Shown: positions 1 to 8,000 of the stretch, in pieces
Layout of the letters: the number at the start of each line of letters is the position of its first letter
Position numbering within the stretch: the stretch's first letter is position 1
Origin: Janthinobacterium lividum
GTDB taxonomy: Bacteria > Pseudomonadota > Gammaproteobacteria > Burkholderiales > Burkholderiaceae_D
DNA length: 11,928 nt
Assembly (NCBI GenBank): GCA_945864765.1
Contig: CAMBDR010000058.1
Coordinates: 1-11,928, forward strand
Direction: 5' to 3'
Notes under the pieces: generated by a model
Database searches by the model: none
What the model was told of the DNA's origin: nothing
What the model saw: only the letters and a program-made list of their open reading frames with translations
Made by a program: the position numbers and the translations under genes

Positions 1-1
1 G

Positions 2-3000
2 GCCAGCCTGCCGGCGCACTGGCTCAAGCTCGACCCGGCCCACGCTGATGGACTGAGCCATGGCTGGGTCAAGAGCATAGCCCAACCACAGCCAGACCAA
101 ATTTGGCTGGCCACCATGGGCGGCGGCATGAATGTGGTGGATGCGCGCGACGGTCGGGTGCTGCAGCGCTTGCGCCATGATCCGCTGGTGCCGGGCGGTC
201 TGGCCCTGGATGAGGTTGGCGCACTGTTGCGCGACCAGTCCGGCTTGTTGTGGGTGGGCACCTGGGCGGGTGGCTTGCAGCGGCATTATGCGGGTAACCC
301 CGGCAGTAACTCCGCTGGTAACCCCGCCAGTAACCCCGCTGGTAACGCCGCCAGTAACCCCGCCAGTAACCCCGCAGGCCAGCGTGCTGGCAGCCGCGCC
401 ATTCGCCTGTTGCGCCATGGCTTGAGCACGGGCGGCTTGAGCCAGCGCGATGTGCATGCCATGCTGGAACTGGAGGATGGCAAAATATTGGTAGGCCTTG
501 GTCACAATGGCATCGACATCATTGATCGCCAGCGTGGCTTGCTTGGTGGCTATCGGCCAAAGGTTGGCCAGAGTGGCGCGCTGCCGGATGAAACCATCAA
601 TGCGCTGGCGCAAACCCCGGATGGCACACTGTGGGCGGCCACCTTGCACTCGGGTGTTTTGCGCCGCCTGCCAAACGGACGCTGGCAAGCCCCGGCCAGC
701 GACTGGCCCAAGGCCCCGGCGGTGCGCCTGTTGCGTGCGCGCGATGGGCGCTTGTGGGTAGGCACCACCAGGGGCTTGCTGCGCTGGCAGCCACAGCGCC
801 AGCGCTTTGAAGCGGTTGCGGCGCTGGATGGCAGTGTGGCGCAATTTAGTGTCAATGTAATGTTGGAAGATGCCAAAGGCGGCATCTGGGTTGGCACGGA
901 AACCGGCTTGCGGGTGCTGCAGGCGGGCCAATCCGGTTTGCGGGCGATACGGCATGACCCATCCGCAAGCGGCAGTTTGCGCAGTGATCGGGTTGGCGGT
1001 TTGTTGTTTGATCATCTGGGCCGACTTTGGGTTAGTACCAGCCTGGGTTTGGATCGACTCTCATCCTGGGATGGTCAGCACGCCCGCTTTGAGCATATCG
1101 GCCCGCTGGCTGGCGCGCCTGAACTTCGCCCCGGTGCGAATTTGCTGGAAGACGCAGCCGGGCGGATTTGGGCTGGCAATACCGTCATTGATGTCGGGCA
1201 AGGACGCATTTATGGGGTCAACAAGGCGGACGGTTTTGATATTGGCAACCGCTGGGCCGGGGCCTATGCCAAAACCAGGGACGGCTTGTTTTTGTATGGC
1301 GGCACCGAAGGCATGGCGATTGTGGACCCGGCCCAATTTCAGCCATGGGACTATCAGCCGCCGGTGCGGGTTACCGAACTTAAAATTGATGGCAAGGCGG
1401 CACCCGGCAACTTGCTTACGGCGGGGCCGGGTTTGATCCTGCACCCGGAGCAGCATAATTTTTCCATCGAATTTGCGGCGCTCGACTATTCGGCTTCGCA
1501 AAAAATCCGCTATTCATATCGACTGCAAGGTGGGCAGCAAGACGAAAAAATGGAATGGCTTGAAACCGATGCCGAGCACCGCACTGCCAGCTATGGCAAT
1601 CTCGCCCCCGGCAGCTATGTGCTACAGGTGCGCGCCAGCAACCGCAATGGCGAATGGAGTGCGCAGCAATTGGCGCTGCCGATTCGGGTTGTGCCTGCTT
1701 TTTGGCAAACCATATGGTTTTTTGCCTTGGCGCTGTTGTGCTCGGGCGCGGCCCTGTATGGCGCGTTTCGCTGGCGCGTGGCCCGCTTGCGCGCCAAAGC
1801 GCACGCCATGCAAAACCTGATTGATGCGCGCACCGCCGATATGCTCAAACTGGCAGCAATCGGCCAGGAACTGACGGCCACGCTGGATATGGAGCAAGCT
1901 TTTGAACGGGTTTATGATCAAGTCATGGCGCGGCTGGATGCCGACGTATTCCTGATCGGTATGGTTGAATTTGGCAGCATTAACTTCGCCTACGTCATCG
2001 AACATCGGCAGCGTTTGCCCAAGGTGATTCTGGATTTGGATGAGACGCATTTTCCGGCGGTATGGTGTGTGCGCGAGCAACGCGAGTTCATCGTCAACAG
2101 CCATCAGGAATTGCTGGCGTTTTTGGGTGATAACTTGCCGCCTGTGAGTGGTGATCCGATGGAAACCGTGGTCTACCTGCCCTTGCTGGCTGGCAAAAGC
2201 GTGATTGGTTGCCTGTCCGTGCAAAGCCCGCAGCCCAAGGCCTACAACCAGAACCAGCTTGAATTTTTGCGCGTGCTGGCCAGTTACACCGCCATCGCCT
2301 TATCCAATTCGGTTGCGCATAAAGACGTGACGCAATCGCACGAAGAGCTGGCCGCTGCGCTGGATTTTTTGAAAGATACGCAAGCCAAGCTGATTCAAGC
2401 CGAGCGGCAACAACTGTCGCTGGATCTGCACGACAATCTGTCCCAGACCATGACCGGGGTTTTGCTGCAACTCGATACCGCGCGCGAGGCCTTGATGGGG
2501 GAGGGTGAGATTGATATGCCCATCGGGCCGGCTGTGGATCGGGGCCACGCCGGTTTGCCATATGTGGAGCGGGCGATTGAACTGGCGCGTGATGGTATTG
2601 CGCAAACCCGGCACCTGCTCAATCAATTGCGCAACAAAAAGGGCAAACCGGCCCCGATCAATCTGATTGACGCGCTACGCCGTGACTTGCCGCGCCTCAC
2701 CGTGGGCACGCCCATTCAGGTGGCGGTGGAACAGCAGGGCCAGCCGGTGTTGCTCAGCGCGGCGGTGGAACTGGCCTTGTTTCGCGTGGCGCAGGAAGCA
2801 GTGACCAATGCACTGCGCCACGGCAAGGCCAACAAAATTACGCTGCTGCTGGGCTACGAAAATGCCAGCGTGGTGCTGACGGTGGTGGATGACGGTTGCG
2901 GTTTCGACCCGGCATCGCCTGCCATGGTGCCAGGCATTGGTTTGTTTGGCATGCAGCAAAGGCTGGCCGAATTGCACGGCAGGTTTGCGATTGATAGTGC

Positions 3001-3046
3001 GCCCGGCAAGGGCACTTGCGTTACGGCCAGCTTGCCGATTTTATAG
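2..3046 (+). CDS. Propeller-sensor histidine kinase (Reg_prop / Y_Y_Y / TM / GAF / HisKA_3 / HATPase_c), 5' partial
   Basis: The frame is open from base 2 with no start in the window, giving 1014 residues before TAG. Nine Reg_prop blade motifs of the LWVGTxxGG kind lie at about residues 30-450, followed by a Y_Y_Y domain (about 456-566) and one membrane helix (about 571-590). A GAF domain follows (about 618-770), then HisKA_3 with phospho-acceptor H810 in DLHDNLSQ, then HATPase_c (about 918-1013) with an N-box (EAVTNALRHG), DDGCGF and GIGLFGM. All catalytic motifs are intact. Known for the family: the propellers plus Y_Y_Y form a periplasmic ligand sensor, and HisKA_3 kinases phosphorylate NarL/FixJ regulators. 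By alignment with the neighbouring kinases the nine blades match blades 6-14, so roughly 310 residues (signal peptide and five blades) lie upstream. Blade 7 carries a tetrapeptide repeat insert. The ligand is unknown. The only regulator nearby is the minus-strand gene at 4051-4740. Confidence 0.93.
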   Translation, partial: ASLPAHWLKLDPAHADGLSHGWVKSIAQPQPDQIWLATMGGGMNVVDARDGRVLQRLRHDPLVPGGLALDEVGALLRDQSGLLWVGTWAGGLQRHYAGNPGSNSAGNPASNPAGNAASNPASNPAGQRAGSRAIRLLRHGLSTGGLSQRDVHAMLELEDGKILVGLGHNGIDIIDRQRGLLGGYRPKVGQSGALPDETINALAQTPDGTLWAATLHSGVLRRLPNGRWQAPASDWPKAPAVRLLRARDGRLWVGTTRGLLRWQPQRQRFEAVAALDGSVAQFSVNVMLEDAKGGIWVGTETGLRVLQAGQSGLRAIRHDPSASGSLRSDRVGGLLFDHLGRLWVSTSLGLDRLSSWDGQHARFEHIGPLAGAPELRPGANLLEDAAGRIWAGNTVIDVGQGRIYGVNKADGFDIGNRWAGAYAKTRDGLFLYGGTEGMAIVDPAQFQPWDYQPPVRVTELKIDGKAAPGNLLTAGPGLILHPEQHNFSIEFAALDYSASQKIRYSYRLQGGQQDEKMEWLETDAEHRTASYGNLAPGSYVLQVRASNRNGEWSAQQLALPIRVVPAFWQTIWFFALALLCSGAALYGAFRWRVARLRAKAHAMQNLIDARTADMLKLAAIGQELTATLDMEQAFERVYDQVMARLDADVFLIGMVEFGSINFAYVIEHRQRLPKVILDLDETHFPAVWCVREQREFIVNSHQELLAFLGDNLPPVSGDPMETVVYLPLLAGKSVIGCLSVQSPQPKAYNQNQLEFLRVLASYTAIALSNSVAHKDVTQSHEELAAALDFLKDTQAKLIQAERQQLSLDLHDNLSQTMTGVLLQLDTAREALMGEGEIDMPIGPAVDRGHAGLPYVERAIELARDGIAQTRHLLNQLRNKKGKPAPINLIDALRRDLPRLTVGTPIQVAVEQQGQPVLLSAAVELALFRVAQEAVTNALRHGKANKITLLLGYENASVVLTVVDDGCGFDPASPAMVPGIGLFGMQQRLAELHGRFAIDSAPGKGTCVTASLPIL
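293..376 (+). repeat. In-frame 12-bp minisatellite, seven units, encoding (G/S)N(P/A/S)(A/G) tetrapeptides
   Basis: Seven consecutive 12-base units close to GGTAACCCCGCC or AGTAACCCCGCC run in frame through the kinase gene. They encode GNPG, SNSA, GNPA, SNPA, GNAA, SNPA, SNPA (window residues 98-125). G-type and S-type units mostly alternate, so the array also reads as a 24-base higher-order repeat. It sits right after the blade strand WAGGLQRHY, in the turn where the related kinases have only a few residues. Because the unit is a multiple of three, gain or loss of units would change loop length without breaking the frame. Confidence 0.93.
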
Positions 3047-3051
3047 CCCTG

Positions 3052-3074
3052 GCCGGGTGTTTGTATTGCCCGGC
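3052..3074 (+). other. GC-rich inverted repeat between kinase and dehydrogenase genes
   Basis: GCCGGG at 3052-3057 pairs with CCCGGC at 3069-3074 across an 11-base loop, six bases after the kinase stop codon. No T-tract follows, so it is not a typical intrinsic terminator. It could protect the kinase mRNA 3' end. It also overlaps the -35 element of the promoter candidate at 3066-3094. A chance hairpin in GC-rich DNA is possible. Confidence 0.35.
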
Positions 3075-3094
3075 AAGGCCAACTGGATTACAAT
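3066..3094 (+). promoter_or_regulatory. Sigma-70-like promoter candidate for the dehydrogenase gene
   Basis: TTGCCC at 3066-3071 (four of six against TTGACA) and TACAAT at 3089-3094 (five of six against TATAAT) are separated by exactly 17 bases. Transcription would start near 3101, giving a leader of about 60 bases before the ATG at 3164. This suggests the dehydrogenase can be transcribed apart from the upstream kinase gene. Judged by eye only. Confidence 0.5.
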
Positions 3095-3105
3095 CGATCA
3101 AAATT

Positions 3106-3129
3106 GGGCAATTTCAGCGGGCAATTTCA
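3106..3129 (+). repeat. 11-bp direct repeat GGGCAATTTCA in the dehydrogenase leader
   Basis: Two perfect copies of GGGCAATTTCA lie at 3106-3116 and 3119-3129, 13 bases start to start. They fall just downstream of the predicted transcription start and upstream of the ribosome site. This is a reasonable place for a regulator operator with two half-sites on roughly one helical face. No known operator is recognised. Confidence 0.5.
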
Positions 3130-3163
3130 ATATCCATTACTTTATTACTTTTAAGGAATAGCC

Positions 3164-3838
3164 ATGTCAACCGTCTTGATAATCGGAGCATCACGCGGAA
3201 TCGGTCTTGAATTAGTACGGCAATATTGTGCCGATGGTTGGAGCGTCATCGCCACGGTGCGCAAAGCGGGCGATGCGGCCAGCCTGGAGCAACTCGGGGC
3301 GCAAACCCGCTTGCTGGATGTCACCGACTCCGGGCAATGTATCACCTTCGCGGCCAGTTTGCACGCACTGCACCTGGATGTGGCAATTCTCAATGCCGGC
3401 ATCTTTGGGCCGGAAAACGACCCCATGACACCGCCCACGCAACACGATTTTGATGCCGTCATGCACACCAATGTGCTGGCCGCCATGTGGCTGCTGCCGC
3501 GCATCGGCCCTTTGGTTGGCGCTGCACACGGCAAATTGGCGGTGATTTCGTCCGAGATGGGTTCACTCACTACGCGCACCTATTCATATGCCACCCTGTA
3601 TCGCGCCAGCAAGGCGGCGCTCAATTCGGTGTTGCTGGATGCGGCGCAACACCTGGCCCCGCTGGGTGCATGTTGCGTCAGCCTGCATCCGGGTTGGGTG
3701 CGTACCGATATGGGCGGGCCGGATGCGGATATTGCGGTTGAAGAAAGCGTGAGCGGGATTCGCGCTACCCTGGCCGGGTTGACGGCGCAGGACAATGCGC
3801 GCTTTTTAAATTATGATGGTACGGCCCTGGCTTGGTAG
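3164..3838 (+). CDS. SDR-family NAD(P)-dependent oxidoreductase (C-factor-like)
   Basis: This is a 224-residue cytosolic short-chain dehydrogenase of the classical fold, close to full family length. The cofactor motif GASRGIG is at residues 8-14. NAG is at 77-79, N103 and S129/S130 are in catalytic positions, and the Y146xxxK150 pair is in YRASK. The PGWVRTDMGG stretch near residue 180 and the short C-terminus resemble the C-factor (CsgA) type of SDR. R33 after the second strand suggests NADPH, by inference. AAGGA at 3152-3156 lies seven bases before the ATG. It follows the kinase gene by 117 bases with its own promoter candidate, and a terminator follows about 115 bases after the stop. The substrate cannot be told from the sequence, and nothing ties it functionally to the kinases except position. 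Confidence 0.93.
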   Translation: MSTVLIIGASRGIGLELVRQYCADGWSVIATVRKAGDAASLEQLGAQTRLLDVTDSGQCITFAASLHALHLDVAILNAGIFGPENDPMTPPTQHDFDAVMHTNVLAAMWLLPRIGPLVGAAHGKLAVISSEMGSLTTRTYSYATLYRASKAALNSVLLDAAQHLAPLGACCVSLHPGWVRTDMGGPDADIAVEESVSGIRATLAGLTAQDNARFLNYDGTALAW

Positions 3839-3951
3839 GCGGGGTAGTCAAGGGCACTAAAAATGAAACACAAACCGAATAAAATATTGGCCGTGTTGTT
3901 GGCACGGGTGTTTGACCCCTTGCTAGCCTTGAATTATGTGAGGCAGCCATT

Positions 3952-3976
3952 AAACGCCCCAACAGGGCTGTTTTTT
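3952..3976 (+). terminator. Rho-independent terminator downstream of the dehydrogenase gene
   Basis: AAAC-GCCC (3952-3959), loop CAACA, then GGGC (3965-3968), one bulged T, and GTTT at the start of a run of six T at 3971-3976. The stem is up to eight pairs. It closes the plus-strand unit before the converging regulator gene. An alternative stem pairs CAGCC at 3944-3948 with GGCTG at 3966-3970 and ends at the same T-run. Apart from this and the weak hairpin at 3992-4011, I see no gene in 3839-4050. Confidence 0.7.
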
Positions 3977-3991
3977 AATGTTTTTTGCCGT

Positions 3992-4011
3992 AAAACAACG
4001 CGATTTCGCGT
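3992..4011 (-). terminator. Weak intrinsic terminator candidate for the minus-strand regulator
   Basis: On the minus strand, ACGCG-AAAT-CGCGT (4011 down to 3998) is followed by TGTTTT. The five-pair stem with an interrupted T-tract lies about 40 bases past the regulator's stop codon. The placement is right, but the hairpin is short and may act poorly or be coincidental. Confidence 0.35.
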
Positions 4012-4050
4012 AAAATCCGTTTTTCTGATACCTCTTAAAAACGAATTTGC

Positions 4051-4740
4051 CTAAAAAACCGCCTGCGAGGCATTTTCCCGCACTGCGTGATGCTCGCGTT
4101 GCGTGCCCACCAGCCAAGGCATACTGCGCACCTTGCGCATCGCATCCGCGCGCCTTGTAACATGTAATTTCTCCAGCACTTTATGCACGTGATGTTTTAC
4201 CGTTGAAATACTCAGGTTGAGTACCCGCGCAATTTCTTTGTTCGATAAGCCATGCCCCAGTTCGCGCAATACTTCGCATTCGCGTGCAGTTAAGGCCTGG
4301 TCGGTGGGGGCGATAGCGGGGCTGGCGGGTTCGCGGTACAGGGCGCGTAATAATTCTGCCGCGACTTCGGGTGGACAACGCAAACGCCCGGAAATGGCAT
4401 CGTCGATGGTATTAAAAAATTGATCCAGCCCGGCATCTTGCTCAGTATAACCAGAAAACCCGGCTCGGCCACAATCAACAATGGTTTTGTGGGCAGGATG
4501 CAAACCCATTGCCAGCAAAATAACCTGTGGCCATTGTGCCGCAATTAAACGAACTTCCTCCATGGCAATGCCGTGCGCCACGTCGATCAAGACCAAATTG
4601 ATCGGCACCAGCGTCATGGCTTCTTGCAGATGCGCAAAATTGGCGACCACGGTCGCAACCGATAAATCATGCCGAGTGTTTAGTGCTGCAGCCAAGCTGT
4701 CGCCAAAGACACGGACAGGTGTTAATACGGCAATTTGCAT
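4051..4740 (-). CDS. LuxR/NarL-type regulator with degenerate receiver domain
   Basis: This 229-residue protein has the length and two-domain layout of NarL/FixJ regulators: a receiver-like domain (1-115), a linker, and a C-terminal LuxR helix-turn-helix (about 150-204). The latter holds LTARECEVL, NKEIA and STVKHHVHKVLEKL. D53 (LVLIDVA) matches the phospho-acceptor. The acidic pair before it is replaced by T7-P8, the Ser/Thr switch residue by A77 and the conserved Lys by Q101. It is therefore likely a pseudo-receiver, active without normal phosphorylation or responding to another signal. AAAGGA ends eight to nine bases before the ATG on the minus strand. It converges with the dehydrogenase gene and diverges from the tandem kinases, the usual position for a regulator of its neighbours. 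A true phosphorelay partner of the HisKA_3 kinase at 2-3046 remains possible but less likely. Confidence 0.9.
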   Translation of the reverse strand: MQIAVLTPVRVFGDSLAAALNTRHDLSVATVVANFAHLQEAMTLVPINLVLIDVAHGIAMEEVRLIAAQWPQVILLAMGLHPAHKTIVDCGRAGFSGYTEQDAGLDQFFNTIDDAISGRLRCPPEVAAELLRALYREPASPAIAPTDQALTARECEVLRELGHGLSNKEIARVLNLSISTVKHHVHKVLEKLHVTRRADAMRKVRSMPWLVGTQREHHAVRENASQAVF

Positions 4741-4918
4741 TCCAGTTTCCTTTGTGGTGGTAAAACAAACTGTAAAGGGCTAGCGTATTCAAACAAGTTA
4801 TTTTGGATGGGGAGTGGCGTTTGATAAACGAAAATAGATTGTAACGGCTTGTGCCAAAATTAGCCAAGCTATTTTTGGATTTTTGGGGTGGCAAACCGGG
4901 ATTAGTTGGTTTTAGGGG

Positions 4919-4932
4919 ACGCCCAAGGGCGT
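4919..4932. promoter_or_regulatory. Perfect 6-bp inverted repeat, operator candidate
   Basis: ACGCCC-AA-GGGCGT is a perfect palindrome with a two-base centre, about 70 bases upstream of the chosen start of the tandem kinase genes. The 14-base symmetry suits a dimeric DNA-binding protein. It does not match a familiar LuxR-family site, and it also forms a short hairpin if transcribed. Confidence 0.35.
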
Positions 4933-4993
4933 GGCTGGCGTGCATCGCTTCATTTTCCCGAAAACAATCGTGCTACCATGGCATGACCGTAAT

Positions 4994-4999
4994 GAGGTG
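4994..4999 (+). promoter_or_regulatory. Ribosome binding site fixing the start of the second kinase
   Basis: GAGGTG is fully complementary to the 16S anti-SD core. The GAGG part ends five bases before the ATG at 5003. This favours 5003 over an upstream in-frame GTG at 4931, which has no such site and lies in the palindrome. It also favours 5003 over the in-frame ATGs at 5051 and 5075. Confidence 0.6.
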
Positions 5000-5002
5000 C
5001 TT

Positions 5003-8000
5003 ATGTATCGATTCTGCGACCCCCAAATTGGCATTGGCATATGCCTTTCTATGCTGTCGTCCAGCCCTTGGGGAATGCTTGTGTTTAAGCTATTTGGCCA
5101 GCTGTTGCTGGCGGCTATCGCCTTGTCGTTGGCTGTTGCGCCTTTGGTTTATTGTGCTACGTTGCCCACTGATGCCAAGCAAAATCCACAACGCTGGCTG
5201 CCGCTGGCTGACAACGTATTTCAACACTGGCTCACCGAACAAGGCCTACCCCATTCCGCTGTGACTGCCTTGGCGCAGGATGCCAGCGGGTTTTTATGGA
5301 TCGGCACCCAGAGCGGCTTGGCGCGCTGGGATGGCTATCAGTTTCGCAGCTTTAAATTCGATGCGGTTGATGCTAACAGTTTGCCCGATAATTTTGTCCG
5401 TGCTTTATTTGTCGATCACCATGGCAAGCTTTGGATCGGCACCAATGGCGCTGGTCTGGCCAGTTTTGATGTCGAACAGGAGCGCTTTATCCGCTATCCG
5501 GTCGGCGCGGCTGGTGTCAGCCATCAAACCATTTACAGTATTGTCGGCGATGGCGCACAAGGTTTGTGGATCGGCACCCGAATCGGGCTGGATCATGTGC
5601 CACTGGCGCTTGCGCCGCAAGGTGTTGGTTCCGCTGTCGGCCCAGGCATTGGTATTAGCAGTGGCAGTGGCATCTTGCATTGGAAGCAAAATCCCGACGA
5701 TAAACTGGCGATGCCCAGCGATACGGTGCGCGCTTTGTTGCGCGCACAAGACGGTAAATTGTGGTTGGGCACGCCGCGCGGGATGTTTTATCTCGATGTG
5801 AACCGTAACCGTTTTGTACCACTGGTGCTGCCTGTCGAAGTGAATGAAGCGCCCAATGTGGATGCCCTGCTGCAAGCCCGTGATGGCATGATCTGGATCG
5901 CTACGCGCGGCCAAGGCATGTATCGCTTTGACCCAAAAACCGGACAAGTCATTGTCTTGCATGAAAACACGGCGGGCGTTCGTGCTGCGGGCTTTGGCGA
6001 CAGCCTGGTCAGTGTGGCTGAAGCTGCCAATGGAGAAATTTGGTTTGGCACCTACGGTGATGGCATGATTGTGGTCGATAGCGTCAGCTTGCAAACCCGC
6101 CGCATTCGGCATGATGCGAGCGTACCAACGAGTTTGTTGAACGACCGGGTTTGGGCCATCTTGCGCGATCGGGCCGGTTTGTTGTGGGTTGGCACCCAAC
6201 GTGGTTTAACCCGGCATGACCCAAATCATCCGGCGATTTTAAGTCTGTTCGGCAGCGCCATCCGCAGCGATGGTTTGCCCGATAGCGGCGTGACCGCGAT
6301 TTTACCCATGCCCGATGGCAAAGTCTGGCTCGGTGCGGGCAGCCGTGGCGTGACGATGGTTGATCCGCAGTCACCGGAGCCACGCCAGTTGCGCTGGCTG
6401 CATGCCGATGGCCGTTTTCCCGAAACGTCCTTACCGCAAATGCAAATTCATGAATTTGCCATCCTGCCGAATCAGGATGTGCTCATTTCCACCGAAAACG
6501 GTGTCTATCGGGCCGATGCCATCGGCAGCCGGGTGCAAAAACTGCATTTGCAAATGGGCGATGCGGCAGACCGGGCTTCGGTTTTGCATGTGTATGCGGG
6601 CCAGCTTTGGTTGGCCGGGCAAGATGGGGTCTGGCAAGTGGATTTGAAAGAGTTAAGTGCCAACCAGCCGAGCCATAAAATTGTGATGCGGCGGCCCCCC
6701 GGTTTGGAGCCGATGGCGCGCCATGCGGTGACGGTGATGGAACATGATAAGGCGGGCGTACTCTGGATCGGCACCCACACCCACGGCCTGTTTCGCTATG
6801 AAGTCGCCAGCCATCAATTGCGCCATATGGTGCCCGAGCCGAATAATGCGCACGCTTTGCGGGTCGGCAATGTGGCGGGTATTGCGATTGATTCGCGCGG
6901 CTGGGTTTGGGTTGGCACTCAGGGTGGTGGGCTGCATTTATTGAAGCAAACACGCCAGCAACCCGCGCAATTTGAACGCTTTGGCCAAGAGCAAGGCTTA
7001 AGCAATGATATGGTGAATAAAGTGTTGGAAGATGCGCAGGGCCGCATTTGGTTGAGCACCGATGATGGCCTGGCCGTGATCGATCCGCAATCGCTGGCGC
7101 TGCGTATGTTGCAACGCGCCCAGGGTGTTGCAATTACCACCTATTGGAGCAATGCCGGTGCCAGGGGTGCGCAGGGGGAATTGCTGTTTGGCGGGAATTT
7201 GGGTTTAACCGTGGTGCGGCCGGAATATTTTTCTCCGCTCAGCTATCAAGCCAATCTGGTGTTTAGCAATCTGCAGGTGGGCGGTAAATCGGTGCCGGCG
7301 GGGCGCTTTAATTTGTCCGCAGCCGAACAGGCGCAGCGGCCTGAAGCGGTGCTGCAAATTCCCAGTGATGCCAATAGCCTGGCGGTGGAATTTGCCATGC
7401 TCGACTTTGCAAGACCGGAGCAGCAGCGCTATGGCTATCGGCTGGAAGGCTTTAATAATGATTGGGTCGATAACGATGCGAATCGGCGTTTGGCGGCGTA
7501 TACCAACTTGCCACCGGGTGAATATCGCCTGCGCTTGCGCACCAGCCTGGGCGATGGCGTATGGCGTGAGCATGAGCGCGCTTTGGCGCTACGGGTGCTG
7601 CCAGCCTGGTATCAAACCATCTGGTTTTATTTGGCTGTGCTGGTGGCCTTGACGGCGATGGTGGCCGCCTTGATTCACGTGCTGATTCACGCGCGCACCC
7701 GCTACATGCGCCAGCGCCAGCGCGAATTGGAGCAGCAAGTACAGCAGCGCACGCAAGAATTGCAGCAAAAGCAGGGCCAATTGCAGGAGGCCAATACCGG
7801 TTTGGCGCAATCGGTGGCCGATTTGCATCAGGCCCAGGCGCAATTAGTGCAGCAAGAAAAGCTCGCTTCACTGGGTGGCCTGGTAGCGGGCGTGGCGCAT
7901 GAAATTAATACGCCGCTGGGCACCACCCTGGTGGCCATTACCGGTGTGGCCGATATTTGGCGTGGTTTGCAAGAGCGGCTGACCGGCGGCAGTTTGAGTA

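Larger units (their letters stand above)
4741..5002. promoter_or_regulatory. Divergent control region between the regulator and the tandem kinase genes
   Basis: These 262 bases hold no credible gene and must carry promoters for both directions. I see no strong promoter on either strand. For the regulator the best minus-strand candidates are TTGTTT-N16-TACAGT, close to the start, and TTGGCT-N18-TACAAT, about 100 bases out. Both are weak. On the plus strand nothing fits well, which would suit an activator-dependent promoter. An inverted repeat at 4919-4932 is the clearest operator-like element. Confidence 0.5.

Noticed and set aside
2..1330. Periodic similarity within the kinase genes as possible DNA satellites
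   Set aside because: The periodicity is at protein level: beta-propeller blades of about 45-55 residues with a divergent nucleotide sequence. Only 293-376 is a true DNA tandem repeat.
3001..3078. Repeated GCCCGGCAAGG at 3001-3011 and 3068-3078
   Set aside because: One copy is inside the conserved kinase G-box region (APGKG). The other forms part of a small hairpin. With only two copies, chance is the simpler explanation.
3863..4054. 63-codon plus-strand open frame after the dehydrogenase
   Set aside because: It has no ribosome site, runs through the intrinsic terminator, and has no recognisable protein pattern.
4820..4860. Sigma-54-like TGGCAC element on the minus strand
   Set aside because: The GC dinucleotide required ten bases after GG is absent (TA instead), so the consensus is not met.
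4931..5002. N-terminal extension of the second kinase from GTG at 4931
   Set aside because: It has no ribosome site, lies in a palindrome, and adds residues before an export signal. GAGGTG ahead of ATG 5003 fits much better.
5405..6199. Long antisense open frame (264 codons) and several others opposite the kinases
   Set aside because: These are shadows of GC-rich, repetitive coding sequence. The plus-strand frame encodes unmistakable Reg_prop blades, and the antisense frames show no motif or ribosome site.
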